NCBI GenBank assembly: GCA_027574665.1
Contig: CM050648.1
Location: 138,818,175-138,882,174, forward strand
Direction of reading: 5' to 3'
From: Rhynochetos jubatus
Taxonomy: Eukaryota; Chordata; Aves; Eurypygiformes; Rhynochetidae
DNA length: 64,000 nucleotides
The notes beneath the pieces were generated by a model, which worked only from the letters and a program-made list of their open reading frames with translations, searched no databases and was not told the origin of the DNA. The translations under genes and the position numbers were made by a program. Below, in pieces: positions 12,701 through 24,945 of this stretch. Each line of letters begins with the position of its first letter. Positions within the stretch are counted from its first letter, which is position 1.

Positions 12701-13537
12701 AGTGTATACAGTATGCTACATAGTGGACAGAAGAATGCTGTTTAGCAAAAGAACAGCGTAGAAGAGAGCAGGCAGAAAAATGCTGCTTTCTTTTCCTCCT
12801 TCCTTTCATATTTTTTCTATTAATCTCCCGTTTTCTTCCTCTGTTCTCATTATATTTCTTTGTGTTTCCTCTGCTTCTTTCTTCACATCTTTATGCCATC
12901 TGTGGCAAAGGCATGATTAGTGCTTTCCAGTTTTACTCATCATCTTGTTGTCCTTTCCTTGCCCTTTCTTTTTTTGTTGCAGATATTGTCTCTTCTCGCT
13001 CACTACTTCTCGTCAGTGCCCCCCACTAGAGTTTGCAGGGACTGATGCAAGCCTAGTTTGGAATTCTCCACAGTAACAGCTACAACACCTGTATTTGTTG
13101 CCCATGGAACAGACTGGCTCAGTGGTTTCTTCAGTCATTTATTTTATACTTTTGTGTTTTTTTGAACACAATATTATTTTGCTATTCTTTTGTTCTTCCT
13201 ATCAGTGCTAGCACAAAGCATAGCATGGATTTTCAGTTCTTTCAGTCTCAGTTCTAGCAGTGTGACATCTCAGGTCCTGGCTTGCAAGCCTCGTCCTAAC
13301 TCTGAATCACTGCCTCCTTTGTTCTTAATCTTAAATTTAATCCTAGTCCATTAATGTCTGGTATCTTCAGATACCTAGCCTGAAACAGGGTCCCTCTCGC
13401 ATGGATCCTAGTTGTCAGACCAGTCATAACCCTAGAACCTGCCAGACCTGTCCAGTGACCTCCAAATTGTAAGATAGCCACATAGATGGAGTATATTATT
13501 TCATGCTGAGTAAGAAATTATGGATAGAAGAAGTATT

Positions 13538-13682
13538 TTCACAGACCCACAGAGTGGTTGAGGTTGGAAGGGGCCTCTGGAGGTCAGCTTGCCCAACCCA
13601 CCTGATCAAGCAGTGTCACTTACAGCAGGGTGCTCAGGACCATGTCCAGACAGCTTTTGAATTTTTCCAGGGGTGGAGATAT
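13538..13682 (-). mobile_element. CR1 LINE 3' fragment
   Basis: About 145 bases begin with ACAGAGTGGTTGAGGTTGGAAGGGGCC and run through a tract ending CCAGGGGTGGAGAT. This is the reverse complement of the CR1 3' end, so the element is on the minus strand, truncated at its own 5' end. It sits in an LRRC9 intron and carries no intact coding sequence. Confidence 0.85.
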
Positions 13683-14206
13683 TTTAGGTAAGGAAATTTT
13701 CATTCTACATTATGAAGGAAAAGATTAGAGAGTAGGAAAGTGAATCAGGGCAACTCTTCCCTAGTCCCCATTGCTTTCATTTTCTTCTTTCCAACCTTTG
13801 GCACACCTGCCTTTCTGTTTTTGCTCTGAGAAGAGATCAAAACTTTTGGTGGTAAGATTCTATCTTCAAATACAGTATCTATTGTCCTGTTTTGCTTCAT
13901 TATTGTTTATATCATGCTAGTTTGCAGAGGACCCACTGAGATTCCTTTTTGTGGTGTTAAATGCTATACAGGAAGATGAGCCCTGTCCCACAGAGCTAAC
14001 AACCCAATTTTCTTGTCTGTATCTCTCATTCTGTTGGAATAATGACACCATAAATGGTTTTCTTATTCATTATTCTTTGCTTTTGCTGCCTGTCATCCCG
14101 TATCATAATTACGGTTATATTTTTCATGCTGCTTAAATTTGTTTATATTTTTAAGGGATGGCCTCAGTCAAATAAAGATACTTGGCCCTTGTTTTAATCT
14201 TTGCAG

Positions 14207-14342
14207 CAGTGTGACAGGAAAAAAGCTTTTCTTCTCTGTAACAGTATAAGCCTATGTCAGTGTCCCGGAATAGAGTTTCTAAAACAATAAGCTAAGGCAG
14301 AAGCCAAAAGCAGCAATGATCCTGAGAAGTCATTCAAGCATG
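14207..14342 (+). pseudogene. LRRC9: LRRC9 exon with premature stop
   Basis: The acceptor (taatctttgcag) ends at 14206 and the donor GTAAGT starts at 14343. The peptide reads QCDRKKAFLLCNSISLCQ, CPGIEFLKQ, TAA (14288-14290), then AKAEAKSSNDPEKSFKH. Mammalian LRRC9 has SISECPRIEFLQQK here, so the stop replaces a lysine (AAA-to-TAA). The last G joins GG of the next exon to make the glycine in H-G-K-V-I-I, exactly as expected. Confidence 0.85.
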
Positions 14343-15384
14343 GTAAGTCAAAGTTTAGAATGCTGTTGTAAAATATTTGCTGTATGGCTTGTATAATTGC
14401 TGTCATAGAAAATACATGTTGTAAATACTGTAGCTGGCCATGAGATGGCCTATGCGGCCTTTAAAGGAGCTCTGAAACTGCTGAGATCTGTCCCAGTGGC
14501 TTTTCTGCATATTAGGAAGCTTCACAAAGGGCTTGGGCTGCTGGGAATAATTCCCAGACAGGAGTTTGAAGCACCTATCAGAGATGTCCTCATGTGATAA
14601 ATAACTAGATATGTCTGATCTTTTCTAAATGAGTGAGGAAAGGCACAAATACATTGGGTCAATCTGTGTCCAGGACACGGCATGAAAGGGAAAGACAGGA
14701 GTCATGCTGTGGGACACTATCATTGCAGTGCCTTAGGAATTATCAAAATCCAATTAAATTTGAAGAAGTATAAAAGTCTTCTAGGTACTTAAGTATTTAT
14801 GATTATTATGTTTATAAATTAGGATACTTCTCCTCCTCCCCACAAAGAGACGAGACATTTCTCAGCTTCTCTAGGGTTCATTTAGCACCAGGACAGTCAG
14901 CAGGGACTTCTGGCAAGTTTGCCAGCATATATATAGTTTGAGACTCGCCACTGTACATATATAGCAGACTAGCCTCTTCTGCTTGGCCTTGGTGTCATGG
15001 GGAGCTTGGGGAACCTGGGGTTACTGCAGTAAGGAAGAAAGAGGCTCGAAGACACAAGTCCAAAAGTTACCTGGCCTCACAGGTTCCACTGTTCATGATA
15101 TTACTTGTATTTCTGATTTCACTGACTTTAAATATAAGCTGTCTATAAATGTTAAATTTCACAGTGTAATCTTTTTTGCCAAAGTATATTTGTTTCATAA
15201 AAAGACCCCACATAAAACCAGAATCATAATACATAAAAATAGTATGATGTATTGCATACATAAAGCATTCATTTGCCAGCCCAAGATGTAGCCTGTTACT
15301 ACATTAAGCATTACTGTCTTATTATCCTGTCCACACCCCCAAGCTGGAATTAGAAGCATTAAGTGTCTTTTCTCCCTCACTTAG

Positions 15385-15530
15385 GGAAAGTGATTATTGC
15401 AAAAGTTTTCTTTGGTCGCAGTGCTCCAGCTTGTGCAATGAACCCCGTCTATCAAGTCAAATGCCCAGAAGCTAATTCGGTATTCAGGCCATGGAAATGC
15501 CTAGAAAGTGATGCATCTACTGCTGGCAAT
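15385..15530 (+). pseudogene. LRRC9: LRRC9 exon, open
   Basis: The acceptor (ctccctcacttag) ends at 15384. The frame reads KVIIAKVFFGRSAPACAM, then CPEANSVFRPWKCLES and ends GN. It matches mammalian ILLITKVFLGQS and PMVNSVFIPRKYLL. The proposed donor, gttatg at 15531, departs from consensus after GT. The exon itself has no lesion. Confidence 0.8.
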
Positions 15531-16312
15531 GTTATGTATTTGTAGGCACTTGTTAGCATAAGGCTAAGGTTAAACAAACATTTGTATTCCAGACTCATCT
15601 TTGACTTTGGGTTGTGTCAAGAGGTTTCATTCTTCAGAACACAGTCTCTGCTCAGCTGAAGTGCATTTTTTGAAAGACAATAACAAGCAAGAAGATTCCT
15701 CTTTGAATAAATATTCATGCTTGTCTAGTTCACAAAGTGAGCTGCGTGGCACTGCTATTCGCCACTAGTCCACACTAAAAGTAGCTTACTTCATGCAGTT
15801 TCATACCCACTCATTGCACAGCAGGATTCAGTGAGTGTTGCAAAGGGCAATACGCATATATCACAGAGGAAACCTTCACCCTTGAAGTCCACAGCCTTTA
15901 TCCTTAAGTAAAATAAAAATTAGTGCTGCTGAGAAATATACCCCTACCAGTAACCAGATTAAACCTCTGTATTATATGTAACCTCTGAGTGATAGGTTCT
16001 GCTTTGCCCTACTTTTTCGCAAGAGTGGGAATTGTGTAATAATTTTAACCATTCACTCTGATATACCATCCAAACTTTCACATGCCAACAGGCAGCAACA
16101 TCTGTCTCTTTATAAAGGATCTGGGATTGTTTCTTAGGAGGGAGGAAATGAAAGCTAATTTGGAAGGTGATCATACCATAATATGATGGAGTAGTTTTGG
16201 ACAGTGCAGCAATGACAGCACTGCAGGAGACCCGTCCGTGCTCTCAGGATCTAAGCTAGTCTAAGTCTTTGAGCTTAGTCTTTAAGCTTTATTGTGAGCT
16301 TCCTTGGAACAG

Positions 16313-16408
16313 AGGAATTGTGGCTGCAGCCATTTGCATTGTGACTGGTTTGTGTTTGACCATGAAGTGGTCCTGCCAGGATACATTGCTGAGTTTGAGT
16401 ACATTATG
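16313..16408 (+). pseudogene. LRRC9: LRRC9 exon with doubtful donor
   Basis: The frame reads RNCGCSHLHCDWFVFDHEVV, then LPGYIAEFEYIM. It matches mammalian [20 protein letters not shown] and LPEYIVEFEYITM. The acceptor is gaacag ending at 16312. At the expected 3' boundary the sequence is ATG followed by CTGATA, with no GT, so the donor may have been lost. Reading on hits TGA within two codons. Confidence 0.8.
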
Positions 16409-16444
16409 CTGATATGAACTTTGTTTTTCCTTCTGTGATATTAG

Positions 16445-16491
16445 GCGGCAAGCTCTGGATTTCACAGATCGAGAAAAAAAAAAACAACCAA
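16445..16491 (+). pseudogene. LRRC9: Possible small LRRC9 exon
   Basis: A 47-base segment sits between an acceptor (ctgtgatattag, ending 16444) and a strong GTAAGT donor at 16492. It reads AASSGFHRSRKKKTT, which could correspond to the mammalian segment beginning VKAPSLF and ending EESKKN. The A-run at 16474-16484 may have expanded. The similarity is slight, and the call rests mainly on position and splice sites. Confidence 0.4.
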
Positions 16492-17180
16492 GTAAGTAAA
16501 ATTAAATTCTGTTCTGCTAGCATGACCTGACAAGCCCAGGTTTAAGGTTGATTCTCTCCTGTCCATTCTGTCAGATAAAGCTTTTTTGGAAGTCAGTAAG
16601 AAACTTTCCACTCATTGTAGTGAGATTTGGATGAGACCCTTATTTTGTACTTGTGAAAAACATAGCAAAGATCATCAAAGTTTCAACAGATTGAATTAAA
16701 TGCAGCTGAAAACTAAGTTGTCTCTCACTAAGATCTACTTTCTCTGGGGCACCATGCAAAGTAAAACACAAGACTGACCATGCATAGGGTCTTGCAGGAG
16801 CAAATGATCTTTAGATGTTTGATATAAATTGTCGGATGTGCAGTCTGTGGAAAAAAAAAAAGAAAAAAATATTTTGTTCTCATCTGGTATTCTGAACAAG
16901 TCTTTCCTTGGTTCCTTCTATTCATTTTTACAATCCTATGATGCTGCTATTTCACTCTTCTAACTCCATAAATTGCTGCCACGGTAGAAGGGCTCATTGC
17001 AGACTCTGGGTTACGCTGTTAGAAACACGGGAGGACGGGGAAGTGGGATGTTCAGCTCTGGGAAAAGGAAGGAGAGAGTTGAGTTCAGTGATGATTCAGG
17101 TCTACCTGGTCCCATGGTCCAGTGATAGGCTACTCCACTGTGATTCTTGGACATCCGGAATTTCAGTACATAGGTGTACT

Positions 17181-17645
17181 TAGAGTCATAGAATGGTTAG
17201 AGTTGGCAGGGACCTTAAAGCTCATCCAGTTCCAACCCCCCTGACATGGGCAGGGACACCCTCCACTAGACCAGGTTGCTCCAAGCCTCATCCAGCCTGG
17301 CCTTGAACACTGCCAGGGATGGACCATCCACAGCTTCTCTGGGCAACCTGTCCCAGTGCCTCACCACCCTCTCCAGGAAGAATTTCTTCCTGATATCTAA
17401 TCTAAATCTCCCTGCTTTCAGTTTAAACCCATTATCCCTTGTCCTGTCACCCCCCCCCCCCCCCCAGCTTCCTTGTAGGCCCCCTTCAGGTACTGGAAGG
17501 TGCTCTAAGGTCTCCCTGTAGCCTTTTCTTCTCCAGGCTGAACAAGCCCAATTCTCTCAGCCTTTCTTCATAGGAGAGGTGCTCCAGCCCTCTGATTATC
17601 GTTGTGGCCTCCTCTGCACTCGTTCCAAACAGTCAATATTCTTTT
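17181..17645 (-). mobile_element. CR1 LINE 3' fragment with poly-C tract
   Basis: About 465 bases of minus-strand CR1. It starts at the 3' end with TCATAGAATGGTTAGAGTTGG and runs back through the end of the reverse-transcriptase ORF (AGAAGAAAAGG complement, CTGGAGCACCTC complement). A run of 16 C at 17450-17465 interrupts the ORF-derived part. It lies in the LRRC9 intron between 16491 and 17950. Confidence 0.95.
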
Positions 17646-17949
17646 GACTCTAGGCAGAGTTCTGTCTGGTACACAACAGCCCACACAAGCAAAAACATGC
17701 AATGCTTTGATTATGAGGCAATTAAATCCAATTTCTAGCAGATTTGTGTTGCAAGAAGATGATTTCCTGACTGGATTGCTATTAATATCCTAATTGAACT
17801 TCTCTCATTTTACACTCAGTATTAACATTGTTATTTAACAAAAAATTAGAAAGTTTACAAATACCTTTTATTTTATACAACTCAAAGTCCAGCGTCTGTT
17901 TTCTACATGCAATATAACTGTGGAAGAGGGAAAGAGAAGCACCAAAATA

Positions 17950-18060
17950 TTTATCCTGTCTCATGATTTGCAACATAATGGTGAAGTTTTGGACATGGAA
18001 CCAAGAGTAAAGCTTGCTTAAATGAAAAAAAAAAAAAAAACCAACAGTATTTTCACCAAC
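17950..18060 (+). pseudogene. LRRC9: LRRC9 linker exon with stop and likely frameshift
   Basis: The frame reads KIFILSHDLQHNGEVLDMEP then RVKLA and TAA at 18019-18021. It matches mammalian VSKDLKSDDEVIKMEPRIK closely. Just downstream another frame resumes weak similarity (CLNEK, then TVFSP against LDEKTILSL), so a small deletion plus frameshift near 18010 is more likely than a single point change. The following A-run may also have changed length. The boundaries are approximate. Confidence 0.7.
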
Positions 18061-18991
18061 TAAGGCCAATATTTAGTCAGGTACAGGTGAGGTATTGCTG
18101 TCAGCTTTTCAATAGAAGAAATGTATTATGTAATCATTACTTTGTTATTCAGGTTCACCCATGGACTAAACCAAACACAAAACTTAAAAATTAATGTTTC
18201 CTTTGGGGCTCGATTCTGACGTTGCTTCCATTTACTTAACATCCCTAAAACTTGTGTTCCTCTGCCTCTCGTTTTTTATGCAATGTGAATTACAATTATT
18301 GAGCTGAGTCTTAATTGCATTTCCTATTGTCTAAAGGAGAAGTAATTGCAATGAAAGAGTTTAAGAAGAATGCATCTGAGAATAAGACACAACTTAAACA
18401 ATCAGCCTTTCCTTTGAATTTTATGAAATACAAGACTTAATGCCATTATGCCTGTTGTTCCTGAAAATAATTTTTTTGTCAGATTTGACATTAAAAGAAT
18501 GTAGCCTGGGGGGAAAAAGGACACATCAAAACTGTAGCAGGCTGCAGATTCTAGCTTCAGACACACAGATTTTTATAATGGCTGCACAGAAGAGCACTTC
18601 TTCAGGTGAATATTTATATGCATAATTCTGACATTTCATTCATATGCATAACTGTTCCATCACCTTCCATAGCCACCTTTTCTGATGAAGTAGCCCTGCT
18701 AAATATCTCATACAAGAAACTGTGAAATAGTTTCTGAGCTCTCCCATTTTTAACTCTAGCTTGTGATTTTATTAGTAGTCCACAGTTTTGGTGCCTGTTG
18801 ATATTGTCTCCAATTCAAAACACAATATTACAGTGATATCACTTTATCACCCATCTGACCTTCATAGTGGTCATTTCATTTTAACAAATAGAGTAACGTG
18901 GCTGGAACACACTAGGTCTCCCACAGCAGACCCAATACTGAGCAAGGGGACTCCCAGGCACTGGATCCAATTAAGTCTGTTTTAAGAGTAA

Positions 18992-19279
<288 letters not shown>

Positions 19280-20971
19280 TGAAATTCCTGGGAAAGCGTT
19301 CCAACCGTGACCACAGTTATAAAGGCTTAAAATGTGGGCCTGCACCTTAATAATTCTAAGGCCATTGCAATGTAAGAAGCTTTATGTTCATGTTATGGCA
19401 TCTGTGTTCTCACAGGGCTTTCAATTCTTTTTGTAGTCACAGCCTAACCAAGACATCTCTGAGGCGTAATTCCTTTCTTTTCTTGCTTCCTTTAAGAATC
19501 AAATTTATAGGGGGACTGTGCCAGATATCAAAAACCAAGCCCTGGCTTTAATTTTGCTGTCTCAGCTGCACTGAATAAGGGGTGGGAGAAGAGACAGTTC
19601 CTAGCCTTGGGGATGTGCATGTACACCCTCGGTCTCTGTTACTGCATGTATCTGTGCACAGCAGCACAGCTGTGTTGGCTGGAGCTTGGGTCAGAAAGCC
19701 AGTACTCAGCCCTTTTACTGACTCTCATTCATTCCTATTGCCCTACCAGCTTCTGAAACTAATGTTTCTCTCTGTTCTTTATTCCCTTTGAATGAGTACG
19801 TTTTAACATTCTTTAAAGGGCACAGTCAGAATCTGCCGAGCTAAACCTTACAAATTTGAGGTGTTGAAAGACTCTTCAAAAACCTTTTTTAATGATCATT
19901 TAACACTGAATTTAATATTTTCGTGCAAGTCAAAGTCAGGCAGACAGAGTACTGTCTGAATAGAATACCTCTCAAATAATTCGAATAACAAAGCAACACA
20001 GGAAACAGAACTCCATTGGGGCACCCAGAAAGCATCCAAAAAGATGCTGCCTTGTCTATTTGGCCTACAATAAAGCTTCAATGAACCCTTTTAATACATG
20101 CTAAGGTATAAAAAAGAAATCATAAGAGCCACCAGTTCCAGTCTGTGGTTCTTTGTTATTATTACTTAGGTTTTTATCAGACTAAACTTGTAATTTTGCT
20201 GTGTTCTTTGCCATCAGCTCTGTGTCTCAACATGAAAACTCTTGGGTGTTACACATCACTCAACCTGTGCCTCTCCAGAGTTTCTTAGGCAGCCAACCAC
20301 AGCATTTAGTTAGTTCAGTACAGAGCAGAACAGATGAACCTTATTGCCTCCCAGAGGATATTCTACTGTTTAACTCATAAAATATTGCAATTGGCTTATT
20401 TGGATATCAAAAAATAGCTATATTCTATTCACAAAGACACTTAATCATTGTGTGAGAAGTGTGTATTGTATGTATTATGTTTTAAACTAGTGGGTAGTCT
20501 AATATATTATGCATGGGGATGTCCTGAGGTTTCAGTGACACCTCTAAATTCTTAAAACATTTCTGATGTACCCTATGAAGCTGTATTTTGTTTTTGTAAT
20601 ATTTCTAGGTCATAAATAAAGCTCCTAGATTATAAAAAGCCCTTATACATCTTACATACTAGTGAGCTTCATAAGATCAGTAAACTTCTGAGTTAGCCCA
20701 TGCGACTCCAGAGCAGTTTATTACCATAATTGTCACATAGAATCAGGACAATCAAAACTGGCCCAAAGGTACCTTGTCTCATGTGTTTCTAGCAGACTAC
20801 GTAAGCAGGGAGGGCACGGTGGCTCTGTTGAAGATCACAGCAAAGCTCTAGCTCTTGACATCCATGAGATGAGAGCACACTGAATGGAAAGGAAATGCAA
20901 GTCTCTTTCTTGTATGTAAACTATATTGGCAATTTAGAAACAAACTGTAACACTTTATTTCTTTCTTCAAG

Positions 20972-21097
20972 TCAGCCTCACTGCAGCTGAGTGTCCACGG
21001 CCAATTAAACGCACTCACTAAGCTGCAGGGAGTCCTCATTTCTAACGAAGAAGCTGCAAAAGCATTACAATATAGTGCAGGATCAAAGATGACCCAG
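20972..21097 (+). pseudogene. LRRC9: LRRC9 exon, fully intact (42 codons)
   Basis: The acceptor (tttctttcttcaag) ends at 20971 and the donor GTTTGA starts at 21098. The 42 codons read SASLQLSVHGQLNALTKLQG, then VLISNEEAAKALQYSAGSK and end MTQ. It matches mammalian ATLRLSVIGRLKTLTHLNG and VFISEEEATAAM. Length is an exact multiple of three, phase 0 at both ends, and no lesion is visible. It is among the best preserved parts of the gene. Confidence 0.9.
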
Positions 21098-23068
21098 GTT
21101 TGATGTTCTGTTTTCTTGTAACTTATAGCAGCTGCTATGAAAAAGAAAAGCTTCAGGAATATATCTGCAGCTGTTTTTTTGAAGAACATTGTGTTTTCTG
21201 GGTTTTGTGAAGGTAGAAGTTTGGTCCTTGCCTCTGGCAATAAGTCAGAAATTATTTAATAAACACTGATCTTACAAAGACCTTTGCTGGTACCAAAAGC
21301 TAGATTCTAGCGTGATCTTGGAAACAGCCATGTTCAGGTTCTGCTGAATTCTGAATGCAAGGCAGTAGCAATGCTTGCCAAATACAAACGATGGAGAGGA
21401 AAATAACAGGATAAACCAATAGTTCTACATTCCTTTTTAAAACTTCTAGTGCCAAACACCTTGTCTTAAGGTCTTTTCAGTAGGTAATTTTTCCAGACTA
21501 TTTTATATGCAGGTATGAAGTATCTGCATATAAACAGATATAAACTTCTCAACCCTTGAGCACAAACGTGTTCTACTTTAGCTCTGGTCTGTATCTCAGA
21601 GCACTCCTGAATCCTAGGCTGATTCTGACACACCCAATGAACTGACTAGACTGGAAGTCAGTATCATGCTAACAGAACATCTATATGGTCACAGCACAGT
21701 CACAGTGAAACTGTGTCTAACATGCTGAGTAAGACCATGGCTTTCAGCAAAAAAAACAGATCAATATCTTCACAGAAAACAGACTATACTTAATGCAGAG
21801 CATTTTAGTGAGGTCTACCTTTCCCATTTTAGGTACTGAGGATTCTAAAAACTTGATATGTGCAAGATCTATAGGAGTCTTGCACAACAATTAAACTTCT
21901 TACATCTATGAACTATTAAATCTATTTATCACCTTCCCCTTACAACAATAGTAGGATTTCTGTGTTATTACCATGCTAAGTTGTGAAGTTTGTATAGCAT
22001 CTAGTTATATTTTATGCTTAATATAGTATTTTCTTGTTTTCGGTTGTCTTTTTCCTCGGGTGTCTCTGTTAGAATACTCTAGGACTGATGAAGAAAAAAC
22101 TGCCATTCTCAGTGTGTTTCCTAGCACTAAATTTCTGTTGCAGATTTGCAGATGCATTGTAGTAATTGGTATTCAGTGGTAGGGCTGATGCTCTTTAAGT
22201 TTAGGTTAACATTAAAATTAATCTCTGCAGAACTTTTCTTTGTTGGCTTACATTAACGGTTTTATGCTTTTTGGTTAAAAAACATTTCTGAATATATGTA
22301 AGTATAAGCTGTCTCTGAGCTCTGAGAATGGCCATTTCCAGATGCCTCACATGAGATCCAGGGTACCCTGGAGAAGGCATTCAAGTTGTTTTGCAGTACA
22401 ACTGTCTTTTTAGCACTAATAGATTTTTAAGACCAAGGGGTACCTAGATTCTCTAAATTGAATTTATGTATAAAGAAGGCAAGAAGCATTACATGGTGAT
22501 TTCTACATCAATTGCATACCAGCTCTTTGAGCTACAGATTTTATAGTAAACCAGTCAGATTAGGATTAATTTCACCTAACTTTGCTTATCTACAGTGTAG
22601 ATAACCATATTTGAACTAGTCAACTTACATTCCTTTTGTAGACACTGTAGAAACAAAAACAGTTTGGGGACATGAGTCAGCTAACATTCCGAGGGTTACT
22701 GTAGGTTGAAGTGAATTGCATCCTACCAGAAAGCCCAACCAGCCCCCACAGTTGGGGATACCTCTGTTGCTGATGTTGTTTGGCTGGTTTGAAACCCACT
22801 CCTAGTGTTTATTTCAAGATTTCCAGTGAAGTGCCCCTACCTTTCCTATCTCTCTATCACGTCTTTCTTGTTTCTAACACAAATTTGGCTATCAAATTTA
22901 ATCCACTGGGTCTCTTTTTTTCTCTTTCTGGTGTTCTGAAGGAGCAGAACCAGATGTCCTAAAGGAGCAGAAGTCTGTTCCTTATTTAGCCAAAATCATC
23001 CCACTTTATCTTATCTTAAAGAAACTAGGATAGGTTGAGCTTCTTAAGTGCCTCATTATAAAATGTAT

Positions 23069-23104
23069 GGGGGGATGGGGGGGGGGTGGGGGTAGGGGGG
23101 AGGG
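23069..23104 (+). repeat. G-rich tract, potential G-quadruplex
   Basis: Six G-runs of three to ten bases are separated by single A, T or TA interruptions over 36 bases. This meets the usual pattern for an intramolecular G-quadruplex on the + strand. It lies in an intron of the LRRC9 remnant, in otherwise AT-rich DNA. Confidence 0.9.
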
Positions 23105-24750
23105 CTGTATCTCTCATGACATTATTCTAGTTCCTTTCTGAACACATTTCATTATGTCCACACAATTTCTATATATGGCCTCCTACAAAACTATACACAA
23201 TCTTCCAGCACTGGACTGATAATGACATACCCAGAAATAATTCCATTCGCCTAATCCTACTCACTAGTCCAATGTTTAAATATGAACTGACGTGTGTCCT
23301 TGTGCCAACAGTGCAAGCTCATATTCATTTGGTTTTCTATCATTAGTTCTGGTCCTTTTCAGTGTCCCTGACATACTTTCTTTGTGAGTGGGAATATCTC
23401 TGTTCCTGGCTCCATAATTTACAATTTGTTCTGTGCAGAAATGGGCTTTTTAAATAGGGCCACCATGTTAGTCATTATAAAACTGTTGTTTATAGATGAC
23501 CTCACTAACATCTTTATGATGACTCCAAATTTATCGGGAAGGGACTCCTGCTCTTTTTTGTTAGGTCATTGAAAAACATAATTTCAAGCAGAACATCAAT
23601 AAAAACACTCTGTAAAGTGATGATTTTACGTCTATAGTTAGATTTTGAGATCTGTCTTCTAACCAATTTTTGTCTATTTAACAAGTTACCTTCATTTTTG
23701 GATTTATTTTTTTTAAGTCTATTCTCAGACAGAAGCTATTAATCTTTTCAATATATTTACATTTTAATCAAAAGCAATTTAATATTAATTTTTGTTTCCT
23801 ATGCAACATACTGGTACCTATTAATATTTAATAAATTTTAATTATTTATTGTTCTACATACCAGTTTTTCTGTGATACCTGAGAATGATATCCAGCTAAC
23901 TGACCTATTCCAGTTATTTTATTTATCCTCAATACTATTCTAACTTCAGTTTGTTCATAATCTTCTAGAATTTCCCAAACATACTATCATTTGTATAATA
24001 TGAACCGGTGGGTGACTTAGAACGTTCTTCAAATTAATACCCTGGATTGAAAAAAGCCTGCTTTAAAAATGTTAATATGAGTAGTTCCAGTCTGAGATTT
24101 TTTTTAGTTATTAATGAAATACCAAGAATTTTTTATCGAGGTAGATTATGAGCATCTCATCATGGCTCTTCCCAAAGGCATAGAAAAAGATGCATTGAAA
24201 CTACCTTTCTCTTCTGTATTCTGATTGACAATTTCACAATTCTCAGATAGGATGAAGCCTATAGCATTGCTTGAATTTCATTACGTCCTGATTATGATCT
24301 CTAATTATATCAGCAATCGAATTTTCATTTACATTTTTAGCTTTGATTTTCAGCAATCCGTGTTTTTAACAACTGTTTTATTCTCACTGCTAACATTTTT
24401 CCTACTTTTCATTCACTTCTGCCGTAGTGGAATAAAAGGGCCATGGCCTGAACCAGCAGGGCTCGTGAATATTGGTTTTAGTCTGTAAACTTTGAAGTGT
24501 GAAGGTTTTTTTAGCTCTAAATGAAAAAGTAATGATGAAGTGTTTCATGTTTAACCTTCTCGATCTTTAAACCTCTCCTAACTAGTCTTCACATTTTTTA
24601 GCTTAAGCTTTTGCGTCACTCATTCTGCTCGTGGCTGCTTTTGGCCTATGAAAATTGCCCCTTTTAAAACACCAAGGGTATGTAAAGGACGTGCTTATGA
24701 CATAGACTAGCTTGGTTTTTTTAAAGAATTGCCTCCTAAGGCAAATCAAA

Positions 24751-24945
24751 GTCCTTCATCTACTTGCTTCATTTGAGGATTCCAGGAATTCCAATTGCTC
24801 TGGAACTATTTCAAAGGAGAGTGTCAGTGAAGCTTCAAGAATACTGAGCAATTTTTTAAAGAGCATGGACACTGGTGGCAAGGATGATGAGAGAACCAGA
24901 TTGATTCACAAAATTGCAGCCAGCTCCTTTGCACGTTCTCCCTGA
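24751..24945 (+). pseudogene. LRRC9: Possible LRRC9 exon (linker before second LRR block)
   Basis: The frame reads VLHLLASFEDSRNSNCSG, then ISKESVSEASRILSNFLKS, and stays open to the TGA at 24943. It falls where the mammalian segment beginning LSLLRHSST and including AKILTQVSKL would lie. The similarity (LxLL, then A-x-I-L-x-x-x-x-K) is weak. A plausible acceptor ends at 24751 but would be one base out of phase. It could be chance. Confidence 0.4.

Noticed and set aside
20848-21240. A 130-codon minus-strand frame
   Set aside because: It is the antisense shadow of the LRRC9 exon at 20972-21097, which has the real protein match and splice sites.
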